Source: Riptortus pedestris (taxonomy: Eukaryota > Arthropoda > Insecta > Hemiptera > Alydidae). Taken from it: 64,000 nt of DNA. Under the pieces are notes generated by a model that worked only from the letters and a program-made list of their open reading frames with translations, ran no database searches and was not told the origin of the DNA. Below are positions 33,066 through 45,378 of this stretch, in pieces (within the stretch, counting starts at the first letter, position 1; the number at the start of each line of letters is the position of its first letter). The stretch is from assembly GCA_019009955.1 (NCBI GenBank), contig CM032233.1:90006001-90070000 (forward strand), in the 5' to 3' direction. A program made the translations under genes and the position numbers.

Positions 33066-33471
33066 TTGATGGCTGGTGATAAATGTAGCCATGGTAGAGC
33101 AGGTGACTGAGAGATAATGCAGACAGCAGATGCGGATCGAGGAGGTTGGTGGTGGTATGGGCTCGATTTGTGGTCAGCAGTCCCAGAGCCCACCTGCTTC
33201 CACCTACTATCGGCGGGCAAACGGGGCAAGGTAAGCCGGCTCCCCTAACAGCTCACTTATCTCTATTTAACCTGTCTCATGCCTAAAATAGCTAGTAGAT
33301 TTATAGTACCTTATACGTTCCTCGAGGTCCATTGAAAAAGTCTCATTCCAGTCTTCATTTAATTATAATTCATTACAACGCTAACGGCCCCCGATGGTTT
33401 CAAATCGGGATGCAGGATTATTTTCAAATATGTTAAGTACATGGCAATATAACTCCGGCGTTTTTATTATA
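33066..33471. other. Interval with GC-richer patch at 33075-33245
   Basis: About 33075-33245 is relatively GC-rich (GGAGGTTGGTGGTGGTATGG and nearby). A 62-codon minus frame covers it without a recognisable domain. Nothing else was recognised. Confidence 0.4.
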
Positions 33472-34080
33472 TATGTATTGTGCTGATATTTTCGACCAGG
33501 TTATATTTATATATGGTGTGTTATTCTTTTCGGAGTTTTGGTCAATGTTGGTGAAATAAATCTTAGTTTATGCCGATATTTCGAGAATCTTTATTTTCTC
33601 TTCTTCAGGGCTGTAAAATTACATGTACTACTTTATAATATTGCACATTGTTATTACACATTATTGTAAAAGGGTGTTTTTTTCTTATTATTACTTACCA
33701 TGACTAAAGATACCTATAAACTATTATACATGGTTATTGTACTATGACTAGGGTTATAGTAACCTTCCTTGTTTTGTTTACACAGCAGGGTCACAGCCTT
33801 TTGTATGTTTTGTATATTTATAGTATGGTGTCTTTGTTTGTTGAACTATATTATAATTGTTGTACTGTAGTTGTTATATCATGATAGAACTATTTTTATG
33901 TGTTTTTACAATTATTGCTATAATTTGTTAAAGCTATCTTCATGTTGTGTTAAGATTTTATTATGTTATAGTCACTTATATTATTTTACAACAGTTATTG
34001 CTATGTGCTATTATAATTATTGCTATGTTTTATTAAATCTATGTTATTGCCACTTACCACTATGTTATATAATATTGTTA
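33472..34080. repeat. Repeat R3, copy 1 (pair with 54560-54905)
   Basis: TTTCGAGAATCT, CTTCTTCAGGGCTGTAAA, TATTGCACATT, GTAACCTTCCTT and GGTCACAGCC occur in the same order in the 54.6 kb copy. CGAGAAT---CTCTTCAGGGC wording resembles 3' parts of some retroelements, but I cannot assign it. The 3' half holds repeated ACAATTATTGCTAT-like units. The frame at 33871-34227 is incidental. Confidence 0.65.
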
Positions 34081-34760
34081 CGTTGTTATGCGTCGGAAAC
34101 AGTAGAAAAAAGTATAGAATCAATCTTATTACAAATAAATGTTTTCTCTAAATTGAATATTAACCAAGATATTTCCATATTTTATTTATGGCGCGATTTT
34201 CGAAAAATGTCTATCGATCCTACCTAGTAGATGAGGAAAATGACATGTGTGTGTGTATGTGTATATATATCGTGTCTGTTACCGCTCTAGTGGTAGGAAT
34301 TTTTTGTTTGATCGTAACCAAACTAGATAAGTGTTTCATGCAAAACTAAAGACCAAGTTAGTTAATGACTGAAATCGGATCCGAAATAGGAAGGGTTTAG
34401 AGAGGGGAAATTTGAAAATTCAAAATATCTCGTTTGTTTTACGTAGAAATATAGAATATATTGTGAGATGATATCACAATTGTGTTATACCAATACATGG
34501 GAAATCTGCCTAGCTTATGTAGTTGCTGAGTGACAGACTTTTTATTTGATCAACACCGCACTCTATATTTAACTGTTTCATAGAAAACTAAAGATTATAT
34601 TAGGTAATGGTTGAAATCGGCCTTGGGGAGAGTGGGATATAATGGAAACTTGACAACTATTGTTATATACATGTTTTCTCTGACTCGAATATTAACGGAG
34701 TTATTTGTATTTATTTGTTTTCAGCCTTCAGTAAACCCCTACTTCTACTCATCCAAATTT
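34081..34760 (+). mobile_element. Cluster of family H copies; one short copy with 3' end at 34543
   Basis: 34090-34189 is a core piece. 34190-34543 is a copy from GCGCGATTTTCGAAAAATG through GTTACCGCTCTAGTGG and the core to GGGAAATCTGCCTAGC, TGAGTGACAGAC. 34560-34760 is a further core block (GGTTGAAATCGGCCTTGGGG, CAGCCTTCAGTAAACCCC). The middle copy may have inserted into the other two parts. Confidence 0.7.
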
Positions 34761-35508
34761 CACTTTAGGTACCTAAATCAGTAAACGTCTCATGTACATT
34801 TTTATTCCTGATAACAAGAGTAGTCTTCTTTCTACCGGTGAAATGAAGAAAAGTTTTACGCAGGACCAGCGTGAAGGACCTTAAGCAAATATGATTGAAA
34901 CTAAGTGTTTGTAATTCTACCAGCCCATAGTGAAATATTTGAGACCTGTTTAGTCATTATACTTTGGGTTTTTTTTTCTTCAAATTTGTTTGCTTACCAC
35001 CATGCTACAACTTTGCAAATAGTTGTTGCATTGCTCCAGACACTAGAATAAAGTCTCTTATGTGGATAATTGTAAGGACATAATGCTTAGTTTATATTTT
35101 AAACATTATAAAGAACTTCGAAAGAATTCTTACTTCAGAAACAATAACCACATTAATAAATAACTAATTGGGCATCGCCAAAATGACTCAATCGACAAGA
35201 ATGCGGAACAAATCGAAAGTAGTTTGATTCTTACTTCCATGGCAACAAGGATGAAGATATCTTGGAAAATCAGAGTTGTATTTGCTGCTTCCTTATACAA
35301 AGTAAAGGTATCAAAATAATGGAAACAATTTTTGGTTTCCATATTTCAATAAACTTGTTCTTTTTAACCTCTTAAAACTAAGCGAATTCTCCACCTTTTG
35401 CAATGCTGTCTGCTCATTACATCATTAAACGTCCTCTCGTAATTTGAAACCAAAATGAACATAAATTGAAATGTAGCAATATAATAACACAAAGACCCTG
35501 CAACTGGA

Positions 35509-35510
<2 letters not shown>
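34761..35510. other. Interval without recognised feature
   Basis: Nothing recognised. The 70-codon minus frame at 35130-35342 lacks a domain. Confidence 0.4.
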
Positions 35511-35567
<57 letters not shown>

Positions 35568-35697
35568 GTAGTATATTAGAACGGACCTCATTTTCGTATT
35601 CCCCAGGGTTGGATCGGTGGACATTTGAAGACATTTATTAAAAATCGGGTCATGAGTACAACCTGACTAACTGGTCTCCCATAAAGAGAATCTGCTA
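35511..35697 (-). mobile_element. Family H 5'-end fragment with (CA)n-(TA)n
   Basis: A (CA)n-(TA)n array (35511-35567) takes the place of the body. Then GAACGGACCTCATTTTCGTA, GGATCGGTGGACATTTGAAG, GGGTCATGAGTACAACCTG and GAGAATCTGCTAATAGG. Confidence 0.8.
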
Positions 35698-35884
35698 ATA
35701 GGTACTTCTTTTTTTATACATTGGTAGTTTATTTATAAACGTACTCTTGAAATTCTTTTGCATCCTCGGAAAAAACAAACATGGTCAATGTGCATTTTAT
35801 ACAGAAATCATCCATCAACCAGAACCTATTTGACAAATGCAACAAGGTGCTTCGTAATTTTTCAGAAAATCTATTTATTATTGT

Positions 35885-35887
<3 letters not shown>

Positions 35888-35939
<52 letters not shown>

Positions 35940-36438
35940 AAATCATATATACGTATCTATCTATATATTTGTCTGGCACCGCTTTAGCGGTCACAATTTT
36001 TATTTTATGGTTACCAAACTCAATATATAAGCATTTTATGTAAAAAGGAAATCAAGTTCATAAACCGCTGAAATCGGACCTGGGGAATAGGGGGGGGGAT
36101 TTCGAAAATGCTAAATATCTCCTTTATTATGCGTCGGATCGAGAATTGAATAGAATCAATCGTACTGCAAATGTAATAATCTATAAATGTTGTTATGTAC
36201 ATTTATTCTCTACATGGAATATTAACCGAGATGTTTGCATATCTTAGTTTTCGAACATCAATAAACCCTCACTCCTACTCATTTCATATTAACAATTAGC
36301 TGTTATATAATGACCCACTTTATTTGAAGCCTAAGTACTAAATATTGTTCTCATTGAACTTTTACTTTTTGAGATAAATGAAAATACGTGACACAAGTGG
36401 GAAGACTGCTTATGTAACGCAGGCCATGCGTGACTGAT
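35888..36438 (+). mobile_element. Family H copy, 5' truncated at the microsatellite
   Basis: (TA)n at 35888-35937, then TATTTGTCTGGCACCGCTTT, AGCGGTCAC, the core (CGCTGAAATCGGACCTGGGG, a GGGGGGGG run at ~36090, ATTATGCGTCGGATCG). It ends GTGGGAAGACTGCTTATGTA, ACGCAGGCCATGCGTGACTG. The array replaces the 5' end exactly. Confidence 0.8.
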
Positions 36439-37825
36439 TATTTTATATTTTTATTCATTATTTCCATTGTATATTTCAAAAATGCCTTATGTCATAATAT
36501 CTTCTTTTTAATTTCCCTTTTATTTTTTTTTATTACTTTAAAATATAAAAAAAATTAAGTAAATTATATTTGCATAAATAATGCATTGTATATAAATGAA
36601 ATACATGTGGTGTACTAAGCCGAGAGGGACATGTGCTACTAAACTCCCTGTTTGAAGGGTTACTTCAGAGCAGGTTAGCAAGATGTTTAAGGTGAAAAAA
36701 TGGAACAAAATTCCAGAGACTCAAAATTGGACATTCAGGTTCTGAACATAATTTAAGGTCATCTACGTGTTAATTAATAATTGAACTCACACATGTTTCT
36801 AAAAAGTGAAGGGTAATGATTACATCTCTATACTTGATATTTTATGTCACTCTCATCGTTATTGAGGAAATGCGAAATAATAGCTGGCAAAGAATTAATC
36901 GGTCTATCAATGACTCGACCCATCGTCATTGGAAAAATCATTTCCGTGGTGTAACGGCTACTTTTGAAATGTCGATATTGCCAAGGAAAATGTGTAGATT
37001 TGAAATATGTGGCAAATGACGTCCAGGAAAAAAATGTTACGGTAGGTGGGACATTTGCCTCAAAGACGTGACTCCCGTAAAATCTTGTAATTCTGGAACC
37101 CTGCTTCAAAGAGGATAAGCACTGAATTTATTTTTTTTAATCTCTGTTGGCTCTCGCAAGTACCCTAATAGACTTGTCATTGGGTTTTCCTGCATGTCTC
37201 GCTAATATATCTTTATTAGGAATATACTTAAATTGAAGAATATGAATTTATAACTATGAACTTTACCTATGATTACTTCTCCAAAATTCCTAAATGTCTA
37301 ATATATGCACCCTGAATCTTGTCCACTAATATTTCCAATCCTATTGGATACAAGTGTTTAAAATAGCTAATATTATAGGTATATATATGTTTGTGTGTGT
37401 GTTAGAATATTAAATTTAAATAAAGTGTAGAATCAATATGGATAATAAATAACTAATAAACATATATTAGTCTCATCAAGCAAATTTAATCCAAAATATG
37501 GAAAAATTACAATAAATTTTAAACAAAAAATATAAACGATTAAAAAAATACTCACGTTAATCAGCCATCGTTCACGAATCACGTTAAAAAGATCTAAAAA
37601 AAAACATTAACAATTAGTACTAACATAAAAAATAATTTTGTTGTAGCCACAATCAACCAATCATTAAACTTCCTAAATAATAATAACGCAATTTTATGTA
37701 TATGTTATATTAAATTATACGTTTTCTGATATATGTTGGCTATCGTGTAGTATAACGAAATTACATGTTTTCTCATTTATTTTTCCAAAATAACGCATGG
37801 CACGCACACACACACACACGCATAC

Positions 37826-37871
<46 letters not shown>

Positions 37872-38530
37872 TGATGCGTTTGCCTGGCTAAATTAACTCT
37901 ACGTAACAATTCTCGTGGTCCAAGTAATGGCAAATATTTATTTTTCTGCCGACAAATCATATTATCGTGTCTATTTTATTTATCTTTCACCACTTCTTGA
38001 TCGCCAAGGTTTATATATCCCAATATATATACAGTTTATAGCGCTAGTTGCAATGGTATTTCAACAAGTTTCCTTTTTCATATATCTAGACACCAATTCC
38101 GTGGGAAAGACACAGGTTCCCATTCCCCTTACCCTTGAGCTAACTCTTAAATAGAGCTCAGACAATCGATTAGTCCAATTCTAACAATGTAGTGTAGTGT
38201 ATTTATTTGTGCGGATGATTTTGGGATTGTGAATACATATTGCTTAATAAGATACGCCTCATTGCGTTTAGTGCTATTTCTGGATTAGCTAATTGTGTGT
38301 TTAATGTGAACTGACATTACGGTAAATGAGGTCTTTATTCCATTTGAATATATCCGTAAAAACAATTGAAAATTTACAGAACTTAGAACCCCTATAGGAG
38401 GGCTACCTATTAGGAAAATGTTTTTATTCATTTTTTTCTCTTTGTTTCGAGTCGTTGGATATCGTATATTATTTCATATCAACACAAACAGCTGTATTGT
38501 GGTCATCAACATAAAACATGAATATAAATA
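36439..38530. other. Long interval without recognised gene
   Basis: It holds a compound (CA)n-(TA)n array at about 37803-37868 that is not inside an H copy. Overlapping frames at 36816-37109 on both strands have no recognisable domain. Nothing else was recognised. Confidence 0.45.
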
Positions 38531-39407
38531 GTCCACCACGCAGGGGCTGTGGTACCGAAGAAGATTTCCCACGTGAGTCGCGTATTTGCGTTTATCTCAA
38601 AAGTTCAATGAATACAATATTCGGTATTTAGGCTTCAAATAACGTGCTTCATAACAGCTTATTGTAATTGAGTAGGAGTGGGGGTTTATTGAAGGCCGAA
38701 TACTAAAAAATGCAAACGTCTCGGTTAATATTCAATTTAGAGAAAACATGTGCATAACATCATTTATAGATTATTACATTTGCAATACGATTCTATACAA
38801 TTATTCGTTCCGACGCACAATAACAGAGATATAATAATCAACATAGGGAAAAAACGTACATATAACATCATTTATAGAACTTTTAATTCGCAATAACATT
38901 GGTTCTATACACGTTTTCGATCCGACTTATAATAATGAAGATATCTGGAATTTTCGGGGTGGTATGGAGATAATTTCCTCACCTTGATTATACCAAAGTA
39001 TTTACTATTTTCTGGGAAAGATAAGGGTGAAATAATACAAGCCACTATTTGAGTTCTCCAAAGAATCAACGTATATTGAATAAATAAACAACCATCTGCG
39101 GGCACAGAACCAATATAGCTGACCAGCCTAAAACGAGCGCTCAAGCCTGTAAACCAGCGCTGCAGTTTCCAATCTTGGCCACCGCCTACGGCGACCTCCT
39201 GATGTACGGCCGGTTAGTGAACTACAAACATTTAAAGCGACGGCGACCGCTATAGAAGGAGTTTAAATGAGAATAGTGGAAGCGACTGATTAATAAACTA
39301 AGTAAGCGGGAATACACGACTGAACAATCTTTCTTTTTATATAAAACGCTTATATATGGAATTTGGTAGCGATTAAACAAAATTTCCGACCACTAGAGCG
39401 GTAACAG

Positions 39408-39491
<84 letters not shown>

Positions 39492-39613
39492 TTCGAGGGC
39501 CTCATTTTTGTCATCTAGTAGGTAGGATAGATGGACGATTAAAGAAATGTTTCGAAAATCGTGTCATGAGTACAATCTCAATAGCTGATTTCCCCTAAGG
39601 GAAATCAGCTAAA
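38531..39613 (-). mobile_element. Family H copy interrupted by ~370 bp of unknown sequence
   Basis: It opens GTCCACCACGCAGGGGCTGT, AAGATTTCCCACGTG. Core follows, with a partial internal repeat (GTACATATAACATCATTTATAG appears twice, near 38745 and 38850). 38958-39327 is unrelated, less AT-rich sequence. The element then resumes (GACCACTAGAGCGGTAACAG), (CA)n-(TA)n at 39411-39487, and ends AGCTGATTTCCCCTAAGGGA, AATCAGCTAA at 39613. Confidence 0.8.
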
Positions 39614-40547
39614 ACGATCATGCGTATTAGTTACTGGATTCATGTCGTTATAGGCCTCCTCAACCTCCTCTTTTAGGCTATTCTTCGGGTAATCCTGGGG
39701 CATCAACACACCTTTGCCTGGGACTGTCTAACTTCTTATTTCTTCTTATTAGAGTACTGTACAACATGTATTATTGAAATACTGTTTCCAGAATTCACAA
39801 AGTTCGTTTGTATAGAAAGCGAGTATAATTTTGCCACTGTATTGAAAGTAATACAAAATGGCAAATGAATCTAAGTAATGTTAGATCTATTTCAGGTTTG
39901 CATAGGTTGAAAGTACAAAGAACTCTGTTTATAGCATTACTGTTTTGCGTGTAATATCCTGTTAATAACCATTGAAACGTTATGGTTCAAGATCTTTTCA
40001 AGGATATCGTCTTTATATCTAGACATTCCATTATGGTGTAAAGCATTGAACTCCACTGCATACATATTAATGCGCTAGAGTATTGACTTGTGACGCCAAT
40101 TGTATTCGATGTCATGAGTTTCCGCTTCAAGCAATCTCATGAAATTAGTTTCTCTCTTCTGACCAACGACATTTTAAACAAACAGTAGACTATTTTCATT
40201 ATTTCCTATTCCCTCAGAGGATTTCTACCTGTCTCGAGTTCGACTACCTAGTTTGGTGCACTCTTTGGCCATCCATTCATCTAAAGAACTACTATTAGTG
40301 TCGAGATATGTAAAACTTTAGATTTCGAAAGCATCAAATGTTTTTCCCAAGAGAACCTATTACCACGACATCTCAGAATTTCCAGGACATTAACAGTGGA
40401 AACGGATAATTTCTGTATGAAATGTACAGAAGCCATGAGTGATTTTCCTGAGAATGCATAAGGAGCTCCAATGTAATGTGTAATTCTGATAAGTCAATAC
40501 GCTATCTATTAAAAAAAGAGATAACTATTAGAGTTGTTTTCATAGAG
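39614..40547. other. Interval without recognised feature
   Basis: Nothing recognised. Confidence 0.45.
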
Positions 40548-41000
40548 CAAATATCGAAAAATTTGCCGCATCGATCTAACCTAGGAGAAAATGAACATGA
40601 GGTCCATTAAAAACTATACAAATATGTTTGTTTTTTAACAATAATATTCTATGTAAAACTAAATGGCTAAAATCGGACGAGGAAATCAATAATTCAAAAT
40701 ATATCCGTTATTATGAGTTGGATCGGAAAATGGAATATAACCATTCTTATTGCACATTTAATTGTTTATAATTGTTGTTCAATACATTTTTCCATATCGC
40801 GAATATTATGCGAGAAGTAACAATTTTTTGTTTTCAACCTTCAGTAAACCTCCACTTTTACTAATCCGCCTTTTACTTTCAATATCCGAGTCACTGAACA
40901 TATCCATGTCACGCTTACACTTTAATTCCTGGTTAAGTTAGTGTAGTTCCAACACGTGGAAAGTCTGTGTTATTTAGGTAGCCCCTAAGGGACGGACGTT
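40548..41000 (+). mobile_element. Family H copy, degraded, leading into the tandem array
   Basis: GAAAATGAACATGAGGTCC, a core with a large deletion, GAGTTGGATCGGAAAATGG, CAACCTTCAGTAAACCTCCA, then ACACGTGGAAAGTCTGTG, GTAGCCCCTAAGGGACGGAC. No microsatellite remains. Its 3' end is the first unit boundary of the array that follows. Confidence 0.75.
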
Positions 41001-43985
41001 TTTAGATAAATAATATTACTTTTCTAACCACTAGAATAAGCAATGCAAGACTACATATGTATACTGAAACAGATTTTGTTCAACAGAGATTCGTCAATAT
41101 ATAAAGTTTTAACCTCTTTCTTTAAATTGATTCTTCCTCAAATTTCTCTTACTTTTTCGTAAGAAACATCAACAATGTTGGCTTTGGCCTGAGTTCGTTT
41201 GGTTGGAGGCCAAAATTCTCCGTGTTCCCGAGAACTTTAAAGTTACTAGAAGTAAATACACAGGAAATGTAAAAAGGCAGTTTTGTTATAGCCTTGCAAT
41301 GAATAACATTCACACTCATTCTTCAATTTGAATATTTCCCCAGCTAAGCTCCCGCAGTTGTAGTACTTAAGAAAGATGAATGCGATCCATGATTTTGGTT
41401 GTTATTGTCCACTGCATTTTGAAAAGTGGAGTGGAATTTATTGGGAAATAGGGGTTAAAGTTACTAGATATTAGGCATAATCCTAACCGTTAAAACGGGA
41501 AATGTTAAAATATTGTGCATAGTAAAGCATTTCCAAAACAAAAAAAAATACCACATTACTCCTTCTCTAATGATTTTCCGGGTAACAGCGGGTACATAAG
41601 CTACTCCATAAACAAAGAAAGAAAAATAATAGCATTGCGATGCCCGGATCACACCTTGCAAGGAACTTGTATCATTCCCATCGAGCGATTTATTTGTTGG
41701 GCTATGCCCCAGTAGGAGTGGAAGATGGTATACTAGGGTGAATGGGTGAGCCCCGGCATTGATTAACGTGGGAAATATTTTTATATTATCTAGCTGCTGC
41801 GTGACGGACTTGTTTTGATATATAATACGGCTTTTAAAGCCACATCAAAAAGCAATAATGTAAGACTACTTATGTATATTGAAACCGAGCTCAAGAGAGA
41901 TACATCTAGGAGGAACATCCAGGGGTTTATTCGTTGGGCTATGTCCCATTAGAGGTGGAAGATGGTATTAGGTTGGATGGGTTAGCCTTTGCTATGATTA
42001 AAGTAGGAAATCTGTTTAGTTTATATACCTCCAGAGTGACGGGCGGTTTTTGATGAATAATATTACTTTTCTAGCCACATCCAAAAGCTATAATGTCAGA
42101 CTGCTTACGTGTATTGAAACAGACTTATGTCAACAGAGATTCATCTTTAAATACACAAGGAAATTATAAAGAACGGCAATTCCCCGATGACGCCACGCAA
42201 GGAGCACGTCGTATATGGACTACTTTCCCCATCCAGCAATTCATTTGTTAGGTTATATCCCATTAGGAGTGGAAGAAGGTATACTAAGGTGGATGGGCGA
42301 AACCCCTACGATGATTAAGGTGGGAAATCTGATTAGTTTATGTAGCCCCTGAGTGACGAACATTTTTTGATAAATAATATTACTTTTCTAACCACATCAA
42401 AATGCTATAAGATAAGACTACTTATGAGTATAGAAACAGAGTAGGTTCAAAAGAGATTCATCCGTAAATATAAAAATAAAATGTATAACATAGCAATTCT
42501 CCGATCACAACTTGCAAGGAACTTGTCGCATGTTGACTACTTTCCCAACTAAGCCGTTTATTTGTTGGGTTATTGCCCAGTAGGAGTGGAAGATGGTATC
42601 GTAGGGTGGATGGATAAGTCCCTGCGATGATTAAGCTGGGAAATCGGTTTAGTTTATGAAGGACGTTTTTAGATAAATAAAATTAATTTTCTAACCAAAA
42701 CGCTATAGTGTAAGACTACTTATGGGTGTTAATATAGAGTTAGGCCAACAGAGATGAATCCATAAATATAGAAGGAAAATATATAGTATAGCGCGTCCCC
42801 GATAATATTTCGCTAGGTGTCATATATTGATAACTTTCCTCATCGAACGATTTATTTGTCGCCTTATGTTCCATTAGGAATGGAAGATGGTAGTCCCTGC
42901 AATGATTAATGTGGGAAATCTGTTAAGAAGTTTATGACGGACGTTTTTAGACAAATGAAATTACTTTTCTAACCACACCAAAAAGCTATAATGTAAGACT
43001 ACTAATGGGTGTTCAAATAGTGTTAGGACAACAGATATCAATCCATTAATATAGAAGGAAAATGTATTGCATGGCAATTTGCTGATCTCACCTTGCAAGG
43101 AAGGTTCGTATCTTTCTCATCGAGTGGTTTGTTTTTAGGGTTATTTCCCATTAGGAGAGGAAAATAGTATCTTATGGTGGATGGGTGAGCCCCTGCAATG
43201 ATTAAGCTGGGAAATCAGTTTAGTTCATCACAGACGATTTTGATGAATAAAGTTACTTTTCTAACCACATCAAAAAGCTATAATCTAGGACAATCACAGC
43301 TTGCAAGGAACGTGTCGTATATTGACTAATTTGACATCAAACGGTTTATGTCCCTTTAGGAGCGGTAGATGGTATCCTACGGTGGATGTATGAGCCCCTG
43401 TAATGATTAAGCTGGGAGATCTGTTTAGTTTATGCCAGACGTTTTTTGATGAATGAAATTACTTTTCTAACTATACCAAAAAGCTGTATCTAGGATTGTT
43501 TACGGGTGTTGAAATAGAGTTAGGCCAACAGAGATGAATCCATAAATATAGAATGGACATGTATAGCTTAGCAATTCACCGATCACACCTTGGAATGAGG
43601 GTGTCGTATCTTGACTACTTTAGCATGGAGCAGTTTATTTGTCGGGTTTTGTCCCATTAGGAGTGGTAGATGGTATCCTAGGGTGGATGAATGCCATCCA
43701 ATAATTAAATTGGGAAATCGATTTAGTTTATGACGAACGTTTTTTGAAGAATAAAATTACTTTTCTAAACATATCAAAAATATATGATCTAGGACTGCTT
43801 AAGGGTGTTGAAATAGAGTTAGGCCAACAGAGATGAATCCATAAATATAGAATGGACATATACAGCTTGGGAATTCCCCGATCACACCTTGCAATGAGCG
43901 TGTCGTATCTTTCCCATCGAGCGGTTTATTTGTCAGGTTATGTCCCATTAGGAGTGTAAGATGGTATCCCTGGGTGGATGAGTGA
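40965..43985 (+). repeat. Tandem array (~300 bp units) built on the family H 3' end
   Basis: GACGGAC-like anchors fall at about 40991, 41803, 42038, 42355, 42659, 42936, 43233, 43438 and 43731. Each is preceded by a GGGAAATCTG-TTAGTTTA variant and followed by a TACTTTTCTAACCACATCA-like block. Then come AAGACTACTTATGGGTGTT, GATCACACCTTGCAAGGAAC, CGAGCGGTTTATTTGT and CCCATTAGGAGTGGAAGATG. Unit length varies from 205 to 317 bp, except the first, which is ~810 bp and includes a Helitron 3' fragment. The hairpin arms are eroded in most units. No coding capacity. The array ends at about 43985 after a partial unit. Confidence 0.85.
41464..41610 (+). mobile_element. Helitron 3' fragment related to the 15.4 kb copy
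   Basis: AAATGTTAAAATATTGTGCA, then AGTAAAGCATTTCC, AATACCACATTACTCC and CCGGGTAACAGCGGGTACAT, then AAGCTAC parallel 15365-15466. The stem-loop is degraded. It forms part of the first, long unit of the tandem array, so Helitron-derived sequence was present when the array arose. Confidence 0.65.
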
Positions 43986-44383
43986 GCTGATTAAGGTGGT
44001 TATGGTGGAGTGAGTATAGGAGGGCAGGTGTATGGAGGCCTATCTGCCCGGCGAGGAATAGTAATGAGCCGTGGAGCAGAAAGGTGGCCATGGCAGGTGG
44101 CTTTCTACCACCATCCACCCCGGGCAGCTGCTTCACCATACCCCTACACACTCGCACAGTCATATTTTACCTGCTAACACCCAAATAATAACTTGCACTT
44201 GCCCCCAACAAGTGCTGTCAGATGGTTCATTTGGTCAGCTTCTGGTATTGTCATAACTAAAAAAAGACAGTTTAATAGTAATTGAGTTTTCGGTACTTAG
44301 GCAATGTAGAGTTTTAGCGGTTTTCCCATAGAAAAAGTAGAGTTTAAGTAGTTTAATGTCCGGGGCAACAACACAACATTTAA
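43986..44383. other. GC-richer unassigned segment after the array
   Basis: 43990-44160 is less AT-rich, with frames on both strands (71 and 61 codons) and no recognised domain. The remainder is background. Confidence 0.4.
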
Positions 44384-44606
44384 TGTAGGTAGGATGACAG
44401 AATTGGCTAAGCTTCCACTGGACTGTCGGGACGGGAGTCCAGCTCCAAGAGCCGTCAGGTCAACATCCAAGACCTTCGGGCACTGACGATGATGCACTGC
44501 ATCGAAAGCGGTGTCATTATAATAAATTGTTATAGTGGAAGCTTAGCCAATTCTTTCATCCTACCTACATTAGAAGTCACTTCCACCTGCCAGAATACTA
44601 ACCCAG
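44384..44606. repeat. Foldback family F, copy 2
   Basis: AATGTAGGTAGGATGA, AATTGGCTAAGCTTCCACT at the left is inverted at the right as AGTGGAAGCTTAGCCAATT, TCATCCTACCTACATT (ends ~44572). The loop carries CATCCAAGACCTTCGGGCAC and GATGATGCACTGCATC, as in copy 1. Confidence 0.85.
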
Positions 44607-44622
44607 AACACAACTTTTTTTA

Positions 44623-44715
44623 TAGCAGATTTCCCTTAAGGGGAATCAGCTTCTGTGGTCCTCATGACGCGGTTTTCGGAATGTTTCTTAAAATATCCAT
44701 CGATCCCACCTAGAA
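44623..44715 (+). mobile_element. Family H 5'-end fragment
   Basis: TAGCAGATTTCCCTTAAGGG, GAATCAGCTTCTGTGG, CTCATGACGCGGTTTTCGG and ATCGATCCCACCTAGAAGAT, then truncated before the microsatellite. Confidence 0.8.
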
Positions 44716-45009
44716 GATCCTAGGAAGAGCGTTTTACTCCTACAACTGATATGATTTTCTCGAATATGTTATTATTTTGTTCTTTTGCTTGTCGTTGGAG
44801 GTTTGAAGCATTTTCGTGTATCTTGTTCTATGATAAGGAGTGAACCTTTTAGGCATTAAGTGCTTTTCTTGCTGCGTAGATTAAGAAAGAAAAGAGTTTT
44901 TGTTTGTGCCCCTTGCCATTAAAATGTGAAGAATTAGATTAGTATATATAAGTATTAAATTGAAAGATTTTATAAAATGCATTAACGGAATTTGAGCTAA
45001 TTTTATAGA
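44716..45009. other. Interval without recognised feature
   Basis: Nothing recognised. It separates two inverted family H pieces. Confidence 0.4.
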
Positions 45010-45378
45010 AAATGCATTACATAAGAATAAATACTGTTTTAGAAAATTTAATTTGTAATAAGATTTATTCTATACATTATTTCCATCCAGCGTATAATAA
45101 CGGAGATATTTCGAATTTTCGAAATTCCCTACCTAAAGCCCCTCTCCCTCTTGTACGATTTCAGCCGTTAATGAACTTGATATTTATTTTTACATAAAAC
45201 ATTTAAATATCCAGTTTAGTCATGATTAAACAAAAATTACGACCACTAGAGCGTTAACAGACAAATATGTATACAATTTTGAACGGACCTCATTTTCGTC
45301 AACTCCTAGGGTAGGATCGATGGACATTTGAGGAAATACGACCTCAATAGCTGATTTCCCTTAGGGAAAATCTGCTAA
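45010..45378 (-). mobile_element. Family H copy, 3' truncated, with an incipient microsatellite
   Basis: Core from AATTTAATTTGTAATAAG, GCGTATAATAACGGAGATAT, CGACCACTAGAGCGTTAACA, then only AATATGTATACAATTTTG where other copies hold long (TA)n. It ends GGACCTCATTTTCGTCAACT, GATTTCCCTTAGGG, AAAATCTGCTAAT. Confidence 0.8.

Noticed and set aside
36816..37109. Overlapping frames on both strands (67 and 93 codons) as a possible gene
   Set aside because: No domain, no codon signature and no splice or promoter context; the length is within chance for this composition.
40965..43985. CRISPR-like array
   Set aside because: Units are ~300 bp, diverged and repeat-derived, with no short identical repeats and unique spacers, and the DNA is eukaryotic in character.
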